From assembly GCA_018902385.1 (NCBI GenBank), contig JABSSW010000020.1, forward strand, positions 1 to 64,000: a stretch of 64,000 nt of DNA. Direction: 5' to 3'. The stretch is from Physcia stellaris. Lineage: Eukaryota; Ascomycota; Lecanoromycetes; Caliciales; Physciaceae. Positions within the stretch are counted from its first letter, which is position 1, and every line of letters starts with the position of its first letter. The notes under the pieces were generated by a model that was given only the letters and a program-made list of their open reading frames with translations, was not told the origin of the DNA and did no database searches. Positions 1 through 10,822 of this stretch are shown piece by piece. Made by a program: the position numbers and the translations under genes.

Positions 1-1433
1 AATTGATTTGAATATTCAAACGATGAAAATTCGAATAAAAAATTGAAAATTTTGAATGTCGAACATGATCAAATTTCGATATTTTCGACGTACGTTGCGT
101 TAATGATTTGAATTTTCATAAATGTTTTCGAGGAAAATTGATTATCATTATTTCATTTTCGAAATAATTCAAATGTTATATCGACGAGATTGAATATGTT
201 TAATTGTTTTTTTTTTTCAATTCAGCCGATTATTGTCGTGATCATAAATCGAGCAATTTCAAATCGTCGTTGTTAATCGTGAGTTTATCGTGAACGTTGA
301 TTTTTCACGTGAATCAATCAAAATTCACATCGTTCGTGAATTTATCGAAATTCGAAACGTTTGTTCGTGCGTTTTTTTTTCGAGAATTTGACAAAATTTG
401 TAACGATCGAATCGTCATCAATAAATTTTTTCGTCATTATCGATATTGTTTGAATTTTCATTTGAATCGAGATTGAAAACACGTTCAAAACGACGAATTT
501 CATTCAATTTGATCAAATCGTTATACTCAATACGTTTGTTAATGAATTAATTTATCATTCGCTTTTTTTTCTCGAACGTTTTAAATTTGTCGCGTATTTG
601 TTCAAAAATATTATCGATATCGAATAGATTTTTTTTTTGAATTTTGAACAATTTGACGAATTCGTGAAAATTCTTTAAAACGATCAGATATTTGTCTCGA
701 TCAATGCGTAAATTATTGAACACGTTCAAAAAATCGTCGAAATAATATTGAATTCAATATTTCAATTGACGAACGATTTTTATGTTCAAAAAATGCGTGA
801 AATCGTCGTTCTGATTCGACACAATGTTTGAAATAAAAAAAAACTGACGAAATTTGTAACGAATCGTGAATTTTTTATCGATTTCGTGAATTTCGTTCAA
901 CATTTGTTCAACGTTTTTTTGTATCTCGTCGATATTCAAATTTTGACGAAATGAATTGAATGAAATTGTTTCATGATGATTGCGAATCATTTCGAAAAAA
1001 AAATCGTCGTCGTTTCGTCGTTTTTTATCGTCGAAAAATTCGTCGTTTGCGTGTAAATTCGATTTGTAATTACACGATTTTCGTCGTTTGTTTCGTCAGA
1101 AAAATTTTTCGTCGTTTGTTTTTCACGAAAAATTTGATCGATTTGAAGTTTTATTTTTGAACGCTCGCGTATCACGACGAGCGATAAAAATTGAAAATTT
1201 ATTGTAATATCATGAATCGTGTTTGTATGATTGTATTGATTGATTAATTAGACGAAAAACAATAAATTTGCAAAACAAATAGATATAAAATGTTGAAATT
1301 GCAAACAATGTGCGACGTCAAATTTCAAATCACGTTAATTTCGACGTAAAAATTAAAACATAATTCGTTGTTCGATCACATATCATATCAATTATTTATT
1401 TGTCAAATTTATTTGTCAAACATGTTCGTAACA
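1..1433 (-). mobile_element. 5' part of a RIP-degraded gypsy LTR retrotransposon, runs off left edge
   Basis: This minus-strand element has its 5' LTR at 1203-1433 and continues leftwards into the leader and gag. The degraded reading frame on the minus strand at 754-990 (starting MIRNHHETI) matches the start of the frame at 8461 in the full-length gypsy element further right, and the leader next to the LTR matches base for base apart from transitions. It is therefore the same family as the element at 7961-20730, inserted in the opposite orientation. Many stops interrupt every frame. The sequence has almost no CC, CT, AG or GG dinucleotides. The 3' part lies outside the window, so completeness cannot be judged. 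Confidence 0.85.
1203..1433 (-). repeat. LTR of the left-edge gypsy element
   Basis: Read on the minus strand this 231-bp sequence starts TGTTACGAACATGTTTGAC and ends ATGATATTACA. It aligns along its whole length with the LTR at 7961-8202. The ends are the usual TG...CA. Confidence 0.88.
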
Positions 1434-2104
1434 CATATCGTTAAAAAATCAATCAATTTTTTTGCAAATATGCACAAAATGTATTTATAAATTTACGAAC
1501 TTTTTTGTTGCAATGTCGTTGAACGATAATATTGTTATTGAATAAATTTTGTTCAAACGCATAAATTGAAAAAATGCAAAAACGATGTTTGAATTACGAA
1601 AATTGTTCAATGAAAATTCGTTCGTTTTCGAAAATTATATTCAAATTTGAAAATTTTTAATTTTGATTCGAATAAGAAATTGTTATATTGATATTAAAAT
1701 CGTCGAAATGAAAATATTTAAAAAAAATCGTATTAAAATAAATTCAAATTCAAATAAAAACAAAATGAACATAAAATCGAATATATTTCAAACAATAATT
1801 TACGAATACGTTTATCAATATATGCGTGCGATTACATCGATGTCATTTCGTAAATTTTCAATGACACACGAAAATGATTTTATTAACGTATATAAATTTT
1901 GTTGTTTATTATGTTCATTTGATTTTTAATCGTGTTCGTTGTTATGAAAACAAAAATTACAATGAACAAATGTTTGAAAAATTAATTCAAAAATTTCTCG
2001 ATAATTTCAAAAACAAAAACAAAAACAAATTTGTAATTGAAATTAAATCATTTTTAAATTTTTGTGAAAATTTAAATCACAACGAATTTGACATGTAATT
2101 TATT
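1434..2104. other. AT-rich sequence with no recognised gene
   Basis: This stretch is hypermutated AT-rich DNA. Together with 6042-6600 it is the older sequence into which the short LTR element at 2110-6036 inserted. Short open frames at 1663-1929 and 1874-2098 (+) show no domain I recognise and look like the by-product of low stop density in Lys/Asn/Phe-rich sequence. It may be the inside of an older transposon. Confidence 0.5.
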
Positions 2105-2109
2105 TAAAT

Positions 2110-2290
2110 TGTAAAACGCGTGTCTAAAATTCAATAAATAACATAACGAAAATATTTGATTTAGAAAACAAATATGTATACGATGATCGAATGTCAAAAT
2201 AAAATGTATGTCAAATCAACATTAATTCACATCAGTATTTTCGTTGATAAAATAAAATTTTAATCGAGATTTTCAAACATGTTCGTAACA
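2110..2290 (-). repeat. Left LTR of element B
   Basis: This 181-bp LTR starts TGTAAAACGCGTGTCT on the plus strand and ends CATGTTCGTAACA. It matches the split right LTR of the same element. Confidence 0.85.
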
Positions 2291-3900
2291 TTATTTTTTT
2301 TTAAATTTCGTTTCGAAACGATTATTTTTTCTTCTGATCGATCGACATTGCGAAAAGAATCATCGACGATGATTCAAATATTTGTTTGATCATAATTGAC
2401 GTTAAAAATTTCAAAACAAATGCGATAAACGTGAAAAAATAAATGCGAAAACAAAAAACGCGAAAACGAAAACAAAACATATATGCGAAAACGAAAATGA
2501 AAATCTTGTTGAAAATTTTGATCGCGAAAATATTTGCAAATTAATATAATGAAACGATCGATGTTTCAAAATTAAACAGAAACAAAAACAACAAAACGAT
2601 ATCGATTTCGCGAGCGTATGTTGTTTCAAATTTTTCGAATTTGAATTTTTCGAGTTTTTATTAATCGACGCGTTCTGATTGATTGCAAATATTCGAGATA
2701 TGACGTGTTGACGATCGACAAACAGACAGACAGAAATTTGTGAAAAAGACGAGCTGAATTGACTGCGTGACAAATTCACATTGATTGTTGTTTTTCATTT
2801 TTTCATGTCATTTGCTTTCGTATCGCTGTATGTAATAGATTCATTTTCGTTGATGTTGATTGCAAAGATGTAAAAATGAACACATGCGTTTTTGAAATCG
2901 TTGTAACAAATTCATTGAAATCGATGCGAACTCGTTCGTAAAATGTCATTGAAACAAAATTACTAGTCGTTGTAGCGAATTCATTAAATGTCATCGAAAC
3001 GAGCAAATCGCTGAAACAAAAACGAAACGAAACGAAATTCAAATTTTTTTGTTTGATGTTTTGAATGATTGTTTGTTGATTTGAGATAAATGATTTGATG
3101 TGTGTGATTTCTATTTTTCTTTTTAACAAACGATGTTTCAACGTTTCAAAAAGATGATTATTGTAGAAATCATTCGATGAATGAGTTGATTGATTCGAAA
3201 AAACAAAAAAATCGTTTATTGATTGAATGTCGACTGATTTCGACGAACAAAAAAATCGACTATTGATTGTCGTTGTAGCAAACTCACTGATTAATTGATT
3301 TTTAAAACAAAAAAGTCAATTGTTGACGATCGTTTCGTTGACATGAAAATGTTTTATGTAAAATTTTCATTCAATTCACGAAAACGTCGTGTTTCGTGAT
3401 TTTTTTCAAAAGAATTTTCGTTTCGTGAAAATTCGTTTTGTTATTTCATTCACGAAGATTCGTTTTGTTGTTTCGTGATTTTTCTCGAGAGAATTTTCGT
3501 TTCGTTGATTTGAAGATGTTTTATGTAAATTTTTCATTCAATTCACGAAAATTCGTTCTGTTGTTTCGTGATCTTTTTCTAAAAAAATTTCACATTTTGA
3601 CGATTTTATTTAACTATTCGCGTATTTCGACGAGCAATTTTTGCAAAATTTGATCGAATGTCAATTAATTTTGCAAAACTCAAAGCGAAAAATTTTGTTG
3701 TGTTAAAAACGTGAAAATGATCTCGTCATCGTCACGACGAATTGATAGAAAATTGCGTTGAAAACGTTATCGTCGCAAATTGATTGAGATTTCGTGTTGA
3801 AAATGAAATCGTCACGAATTGAATGATCGCGTTTTTTTTTACTCGTTGATTTTGCAAATGTGAAATTTACATCGTTCGTCACGATGAAAATCAAATATAA

Positions 3901-3977
3901 TGTAAAACGCGTGTTTAGAATTCAATAAATAACATAACGAAAATATTTGATTTAGAAAACAAATATGTACACGATGA
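3901..3977 (-). repeat. Right LTR of element B, first piece
   Basis: It matches the first 77 bases of the left LTR and stops exactly at the GATGA target site (3973-3977) where element C begins. The rest of this LTR resumes at 5931. Confidence 0.85.
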
Positions 3978-4145
3978 TGTAAAACGCGTGTCTAGAAATC
4001 AAATAACATAACGAGAATATTTGATCTAAAAAACAAATATGTACAGATAAAAATCGAAAAATATGTGTAAAGTTTGCGAAAATTAAATTCTAGTCACGTG
4101 CTTTTTTCAATTTTGCGACAATGTTTTCAAAACACGTTCGTAACA
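3978..4145 (-). repeat. Left LTR of element C
   Basis: This 168-bp LTR starts TGTAAAACGCG and ends CGTTCGTAACA. Most differences from 5758-5925 are C/T or G/A changes at CpT or ApG. Confidence 0.87.
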
Positions 4146-5267
4146 TTATTTTTTTCTTTTTTTCAAGTTTCGTCTCGAAACGATTATTCATTTTTTCTAT
4201 CGATCGACATTGCGAAAAAATTCATTGATTGTGATTCAAATATTTGTTTAATCGTGATTTACGTTGAAAATTTCATGACAAATGCGATAAACGTGAAAAA
4301 ATAAATTCGAAAACAAAAAATGTGCGAGAAAAAGACAAATAAATATATGCGACGAGAATGAGAATTTTGATCGCGAAAATATCTGCAAATTAATATGCAA
4401 AAACGATCGATTTTTCGAACAAAACAGAAACAAAAACAGCAAAACGATATCGATTTCGCGAACGTGTGTTGTTTCAAATTTTTCGAATTTGAATTTTTCG
4501 AATTTCTATCAATCGACGCGTTTTGATTGATTGCAAATTATAAAACGAAAAGTCGATTAACAAAATATTGACGTATTGACGACGACAAAAAATTGCGAAA
4601 AAAACGAATTGAATTGATTGCGTAACAAATTCACGTTGATTGTTGTTTTTTATTTTTTTATGTCATTTACTTTCGTATCGTTGCTTTGATATAATAGATT
4701 CATTTTCTTTGATGTTGATTGCGAAAATGTAAAAAATCGAACGCATACATATTGAAATCGTTTTAATCGATTCATTAATAGAATTTCATTGAAACAAATT
4801 CATTAATCATTGTAGCGAATTCACTAAATGTCGTTGAAACGAACAAATCGCGAAAATTAACGAAACGAAACGAAACATAATTCAAATTTTTTGTTTGATG
4901 TTTTGAATGTTGATTTGTTGATAAATTAAATGTGAAATTGTTGTTGATGTAATTTTTTTTTTTTTTATTAAACGATGTTTCAACGTTTAAAAAAAATGAT
5001 TATTGTAAAGATTTTCGAAAATAAATGAATTGACAAATTCGAAAAAACATGAAAATCGTTTATTGATTGAATGTCGAAAACTCGAAAAAAAAAATCGACA
5101 ATTGACTGAATGTCGATTGATTTCGACGAACAAAAAAATCGATTCTTGACAAATCGTCATTTTCGCAAATTTATAATCATTTTCGCTGATTCACGATGCG
5201 CATAATGAAAATGAAATGCAATCATCGTTTTCAAAAAGAAAATTTCAAATCGACGATTTTCTTTTGA

Positions 5268-5490
5268 TTCGCGTATTTCTACGAATGATTCGACGATTTT
5301 TTTTTGATTTGCGTATTTTTACAAATGATTTGACGATTTTTTTTTGAACATTCGCGTATTTTTACGAGCGATAAAAATTTTGTTTCTACTCGTTCTTTCT
5401 ACGAGCAATCGATTTTTTTTAATTTCGCGTATCTTTACGAAATTGACGATTTTATTTCGTTTGCTCGCGTATTTCGACGAGCAATCTATT
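5268..5490. repeat. Array of short hairpin repeats in the leader of element C
   Basis: Units of the form TTCGCGTATTTTTACGAA or CTCGCGTATTTCGACGAG recur about every 40-60 bp, separated by T-rich GACGATTTTTTTT stretches. Each unit is an imperfect inverted repeat (CGTA...TACG) with a short loop. Similar arrays lie at 3598-3640 and 6785-6925, in the matching places of the other short elements. A single related unit lies beside the LTR in the gypsy leader (around 1160-1190 and 8220-8245). Confidence 0.7.
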
Positions 5491-5757
5491 CGAAACAAAG
5501 AATTTGACGAGTGTCAATTAATTTCGCAAAACTCAAAACGAGAAATTTGCTGTGCAAAAGACAATGAATCATCGTCATTGCGAATTGATGAAAATTTCGT
5601 GTTGAAAATGAAATCGTCACGAAATTGATCGAAAAATTCGTGTTGAAAATGTGTAATCGTTACGAATTGAACGATTTTGTTTTTTTTTTATTCGTTGATC
5701 GTTTGCGATAACGAATGTGAAATTTACATCGTTCGTCACGATGAAAATCAAATATAA

Positions 5758-5925
5758 TGTAAAACGCGTGTCTAAAAATCAAATAACATAACGAGAATAT
5801 TTGATTTAAAAAGCAAATATGTACAAATGAAAATCGAAAAATATGTGTAAAGTTTGCGAAAATCAAATTCTAATCACGTGTTTTTTTCAGTTTTGCGACA
5901 ATGTTTTCGAAACACGTTCGTAACA
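5758..5925 (-). repeat. Right LTR of element C (5' LTR of the minus-strand element)
   Basis: This is the 168-bp partner of 3978-4145 with the same ends. It is followed directly by the AATGA copy of the target site and then by the remaining piece of element B's LTR. Confidence 0.87.
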
Positions 5926-5930
5926 AATGA

Positions 5931-6036
5931 TCGAATGTCAAAAATAAAAATGTGTGTCAAATCAACACTAGTTCACATCAAGATTCTCGCTGATAAGATA
6001 AAATCTCAATCGAGATTTTCAAACATGTTCGTAACA
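5931..6036 (-). repeat. Right LTR of element B, second piece
   Basis: The sequence resumes the LTR of element B at the base where 3977 left off, after the repeated target site. It ends CATGTTCGTAACA, followed by the TAAAT target copy. Confidence 0.85.
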
Positions 6037-6041
6037 TAAAT

Positions 6042-6609
6042 ATCGATCAATTATTTGTTAAAAATTTGATAATAAACGAAAAAATGAAAATTTGTTTTTG
6101 TTTTTCGAAATTTCTTTGCATATTGTTGATTCATTTATATCAATAATGTTATTCATTTAACATGAATTATTTAATATTCGAAAATTGTTTGCATAATCAA
6201 ACATTAATTTTTTTTGTTATTTTTTTTACGATAAAAATTAAAATTAATCATCAACATTAATTAAATTGAACGTATTTTTTTGAAAACAACATAAAACGAA
6301 CGAATATAAACGATAAATCATACGATAATCAAAATTAATTGTTAATTCAAAAAACGAAAATAAACAAATTATATTTACATGCGTTTTGATGTGAAATTAT
6401 AACGTCGTAACAACAAATGTTTTTCGATAAATGAAAATTTTGTTTCAACATAAAATGTTTGAAATCGATTACAATTTTTTGATGTTATGTTTTATGAATT
6501 CGATATTGCTTCGAATATTATGTAAAAAAACTAAAAATGTTAAAAATTGATTTCAAACGTTTCAAACGTTTTGATTAAAATCGATTCGATTTCAAATGAA
6601 TAAACAATA
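6042..6609. other. AT-rich sequence with no recognised gene
   Basis: This is hypermutated sequence between element B and the partial element D. I see no LTR ends, coding remnant or tandem repeat. It continues the older sequence interrupted at 2105. Confidence 0.5.
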
Positions 6610-7391
6610 AAATATTTTTTCGACACGATACGTCAAATGAAAATAAAATGCAATGATCGTTAAAAAAAAACTTTTTCATTAACGCAAATTCACGATCATT
6701 TTCGTTGATTTACGTTGCGTATAATGAAAATGAAATATATTCATCGTTTTCAAAAAAAAAATTAATTGACGATTTTTTTTAAATTTGCGTATTTTTACAA
6801 ATGATTCGACGATTTTCTTTTGACTCGCGTATTTTTACGAATGATTCGACGATTTTTTTTTGATTCGCGTATTTTTACGAATGTAATTGACGATTTTATT
6901 TTGTTTATTCGCGTATTTCGACGAGCAATTCACTATTTATCGAAACAAAACGTTTGATCGAATATCAATTAATTTCGCAAAATTCAAAACGAAAAATTTT
7001 GTTGTGTTAAAAACAATGAATTATCGTCATTGCGAATTGATAAATAATTGCGTTGAAAACGTTATCGTCGCAAATTGATTGAAATTTCGTGTTTAAAATG
7101 AAATCGTCACGAATTGAATCGTCGTGTTTTTTTATTCGTTGACGATATTAACGAATGTGAAATTTACATCGTTCGTCACGATAAAAATCAAATATAATAT
7201 CAAAAATCGTATTTGATTAAAAAATAAACAAATAACAAAACGAAAATATTTGATTTAAAAAACAAATATGTACACGAAAAATCGAAATGTTTGAAATAAA
7301 TTGTACGTTAAATTCAAATCACGCTAATTTTTATAAAAATTTTCGTTGATAAAATAAATTTTCAATTGAGATTTCAAATATGTTCGTAACA
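6610..7391 (-). mobile_element. Partial copy D of the short LTR element family
   Basis: From about 6610 the sequence follows the inside of element C (around 5150-5757), including the hairpin array. It then continues into an LTR at 7198-7391 that ends ATGTTCGTAACA. The left half and left LTR are missing or too degraded to see. No coding remnant is visible. Confidence 0.7.
7198..7391 (-). repeat. LTR of partial element D
   Basis: This 194-bp sequence is most like the LTRs of element B in its right half. The expected TG start reads TA here, consistent with C:G to T:A mutation. Confidence 0.65.
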
Positions 7392-7960
7392 CGTAATAAT
7401 TTTTTTTTGCACATTTCGTGATTTCGTCGCGATTTTTTTCTGTTTGATTTTTCGTCGTTTTGATTTTATTGATGTCGAAATTCAAATTTGATAACAACGA
7501 CGACGAACAAAAATTTATCAAATTCGTATTTATAATCGAAAAATAAAAAAACGTTTTTATTTTCGATAACAATCATTTGATGTAATGATAAAAAAATTAA
7601 TTGTTGCGAAAATATAAATATTTCATGAATATTTTTTTTTGAATATTACATTACGAAAGTTTTGAAATTTATTTATCGATAAATTATGAATAAATTATCG
7701 ATTATCGAATGAACGATTCGAAAATTGATTTTGTCAAAAATTTTACAAATAATAAAATGTATTTTACGAATAATGACAATTTTCTTTTTTTTGTTTTTGT
7801 GCATTGAATTTTTTTTATTTTTAATGAAATTGTTATTTGTATTTTTATTTTCATTACGTTTTTTTTTCGACGATTTGTATTTTTTGATCGCGTTTGTAAT
7901 AATCGTTACAATTCAATTTTCAAATATGCGATTGTAATAATATGTTCGAACACGTGTAAT
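7392..7960. other. AT-rich sequence with no recognised gene
   Basis: This is hypermutated sequence between element D and the LTR of the full-length gypsy element. Short open frames on both strands are Phe/Leu/Asn/Lys-rich and show no recognisable domain. Confidence 0.45.
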
Positions 7961-8202
7961 TGTTACGAGCATGTTTGACAAATAAATTTGACAAATAAAT
8001 AATTGATATGATAAATGATTAAACAAATATGTTTAAATCGAATTATGTTTTAATTTTTTGACGAAATTAACGTGATTTGAAATTTGACGTTCGCACATTA
8101 TTTGCAATTTTATCATTTTGTATTTATTTGTTTTTGCAAATTTATTGTTTTCGTTTAATTAATCAATAATACGTTTATTCAAACACGATTCATGATATTA
8201 CA
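7961..8202 (+). repeat. 5' LTR of the gypsy element
   Basis: This 242-bp LTR begins TGTTACGAGCATGTTTGAC and ends CATGATATTACA. It matches 20489-20730 and, in reverse, 1203-1433. Confidence 0.9.
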
Positions 8203-8460
8203 ATAAATTTTCAATTTTTATCGTTCGTCGTGATACGCGAACGTTCAAAAATAAAATTTCAAATCGATTAAATTTTTTTGACGAGACAAACGACGAAAAA
8301 ATTCTGTTGATCAAACAAACGATCAAAAATTTTTTTGACGAAACATTTGACGAAAATCGTGAAATAACAAAACGAATTTTCACGTAATCGACGATAAAAA
8401 ACGAAAATTGATTCGATTAATTTTTTTTTTTTTATCATTTTCAATTTTTCATTTTCAGTC

Positions 8461-9814
8461 ATGATTCGAAATCATCACGAAACAATTTTTTTCGAATTTT
8501 TTATTTCGATAAAACAACGTTTCAAAACGTTACGCGTCAACGTGAATCGTATGTTGCATAAAATTAACGACAATTTTTTTGACGAAAATTTCGTTGATCA
8601 ATTCAAACGTCGTCGATTTGTATCAACGATCGAATTCATAAAAATGAAAAATGAAAAAATTATTCATTTTTTGAATATCGTCATTATCGATCAATTGAAA
8701 TGATGAATCAATCATAAAATCGTCGATTTTTTAAAAAAATTTGATCGATTACGCATCGATCGTAACAATTATTTGAACGTTTTAATTCAATATCAAAATT
8801 TGTACAATATTGTCAACGTCGATCGTGACGAATTGATCAATACGAATGTCGAATTAAATGAAATTCGTCGAAAATTAAATATTTTGAAAAACGAATACGA
8901 AAAACAACGTGATTTACTTTTGATCAAACAAAAAAATTATATTTTTTTGAAAAAAATCACGACGTTTTGTTAATCAAAATTCGCAATTGTGCACGAAATT
9001 TTGACGTCAACGATAAAAAAAACGACGATAAAATCAACGTAATTCATTTTTTTCAAAAAAATAAACGACGTTTCAAAACACATTCAAGTTTTTTTAAATT
9101 TATCGATGAAATGAAATTCATTTGACGTGTTTGAAAAACAAAAATACACGATAAAATGACGATCAACGTTGATCATTACGACACGAACATAATTGCAATT
9201 ATTATTGTGATTGATTGAATTGAAAATGATATCGATAATCACATACAATCGATTCGTGATATTAATATGAATCATTTCAAAATTTAACATATGATGTTGA
9301 AATTTTTGAACATTATTTACGAAAATTTTGATTTCAAACGCAATATGCGTAATCAATTTCAAACATTAATCATGAATATTCAGAATTTTCAATTTTTTTA
9401 TTTCATTTTTTTTCGTTTTAGCAATTCAATTGATTATAACGAAATCATCAAAATCGAAAAATTGATGAACAAAATTTTTTGAAATTTAAAAAAAAAACGA
9501 TGAATGTATATTCACGTGAATTTATCACGTTCGATGAAATTCGAATCATTTTGCAACAAATATACAATCGACAATCGAATTTTCGAAAAAAAAAAATCGC
9601 GACACGTCAACAACGTTTTGAATTATTTCAATTCAAATCAATTTTTGTCGTCTCGATTTCGATGTTTTTTACGAAATTTGTCATTTCGACTTTTTTCGTG
9701 AAATTTACAATTCATTTTTATTTCAACGTTGAAATCAAAATTCGTGATTCGATGATCGACAAATTAATCGTCACGAACAAATGTTTCACATATGATGAAA
9801 TCGAACATATTTGA
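8461..9814 (+). pseudogene. Gag remnant of the gypsy element
   Basis: Open pieces at 8461-8703, 8773-8973 and 9479-9814 lie where gag is expected between the 5' LTR and the protease. The first piece (starting MIRNHHETI) is matched by the minus-strand copy at 754-990. The proteins are rich in Lys, Asn, Phe and Ile, reflecting the mutation bias. I cannot make out a CCHC zinc knuckle, so the gag call rests on position and on the shared copy. Confidence 0.6.
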
Positions 9815-9983
9815 AAAAAATGTTCGAACGTTCACAAACATTAAAAACGTCATTGACACAAAATGCAAATGTTTTATATGAATTTGATTGACGAATCGAA
9901 CGATTTTGAATCGAAAAATTAACAATTCACATCGAAAACGCGATTGATGAATATTTAAAAATTTTTTTATTCACGATGATAAT

Positions 9984-10271
9984 ATGTTTGATTTTTTCAT
10001 CAAACGATTTTTAATCATCAATTGTACGTTATCATTCAACGATAATAAACATAAATTAAAAATTTTAATAAATATTGATGCAATTGATTATGCATTCATT
10101 GATAAAAAAATCGCGCAATTTGTATACAATATGTTGAACATGAAATTTATATTTTTATTGAAATCGAAATCATTGATTGAATTCGACAATCGTCATATTT
10201 TTTCAATAATTCACGTCATATATTTTAAATTAACGATAAAATTGCATTTCGAATTGATCGTTTTTTGTTAA
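9984..10271 (+). pseudogene. Retropepsin-like protease remnant of the gypsy element
   Basis: The 95-residue open piece follows the gypsy protease pattern: a strand, the active-site loop, then YAFIDKKIA and, later, EFDNRHI. The catalytic Asp-Thr/Ser-Gly triplet reads Asn-Ile-Asp, explained by G-to-A and C-to-T changes, so the protease is inactive. It sits upstream of the reverse transcriptase, as expected for Ty3/gypsy pol. Confidence 0.75.
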
Positions 10272-10822
10272 TCATCGATTTGAATAATCATTCGATAATT
10301 TTAAAAAAATCGTGAATAAACAAACATGAAATCATATTGAACATGATTTACGATAAATTAATTTTCAAATTGTTCAAATGTAATTATCATGGCAATATAG
10401 TCAATCAAATTGTTTAAATTCGACGTTTGAAAATTTTCAAATCAAATCGTCGATAAAATGTATTTAATTGACGTCGTGATATCGTATTATCGCAAAAAAA
10501 CAATTCGAAACATATAACGATAATAAAATTTCGATATATTATTTTATTTCGTTTCAAAATCAAATTTTTATTTTTTACAATTGAGAACGAATCAAATGTA
10601 TTCGATTCGAAATATTTCGAATGTTTAATTCATTCGAACGTCGATGACGATAACGAATCGTTAATCATTAAATCAAATAATTCAAAAATTGATATCACAA
10701 CGATTACGAAAACGACATTCGTTAAAAAAACAAATTTGAAAAAACAACGCAACAAACGTTAAAAAATCAAAAAACAACAATTCGAAATTTTTTCATTTTC
10801 GAAATTAAATTCAGACGATTCA

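Larger units (their letters stand above)
3978..5925 (-). mobile_element. Short non-coding LTR element C nested in the LTR of element B
   Basis: This 1,948-bp element has two 168-bp LTRs (3978-4145 and 5758-5925) that differ at about ten positions. It sits inside the right LTR of element B. Its target duplication is GATGA on the left (3973-3977) and AATGA on the right (5926-5930). The single difference is a G-to-A change at an ApG site, the hypermutation signature of the region. The inside resembles that of element B and has no recognisable protein. It carries a run of short hairpin repeats at 5268-5490. The LTR differs from that of B in its middle part, so C is a related subfamily. Confidence 0.88.
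2110..6036 (-). mobile_element. Short non-coding LTR element B (interrupted by element C)
   Basis: The element is bounded by related LTRs: 2110-2290 on the left and 3901-3977 plus 5931-6036 on the right, the right one being split by element C. A 5-bp target duplication TAAAT flanks it exactly (2105-2109 and 6037-6041). Read on the minus strand, the LTR begins TGTTACGAACATGTTTGA, the same first 18 bases as the neighbouring gypsy LTR. Without the insertion it is about 2.0 kb, and neither strand holds a recognisable gag or pol. The leader shares short motifs with the gypsy leader. I infer a TRIM-like non-autonomous element mobilised by the gypsy family. Confidence 0.85.

Noticed and set aside
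547-1175. Several minus-strand open frames at the left edge
   Set aside because: They are pieces of the degraded gypsy leader and gag, not host genes.
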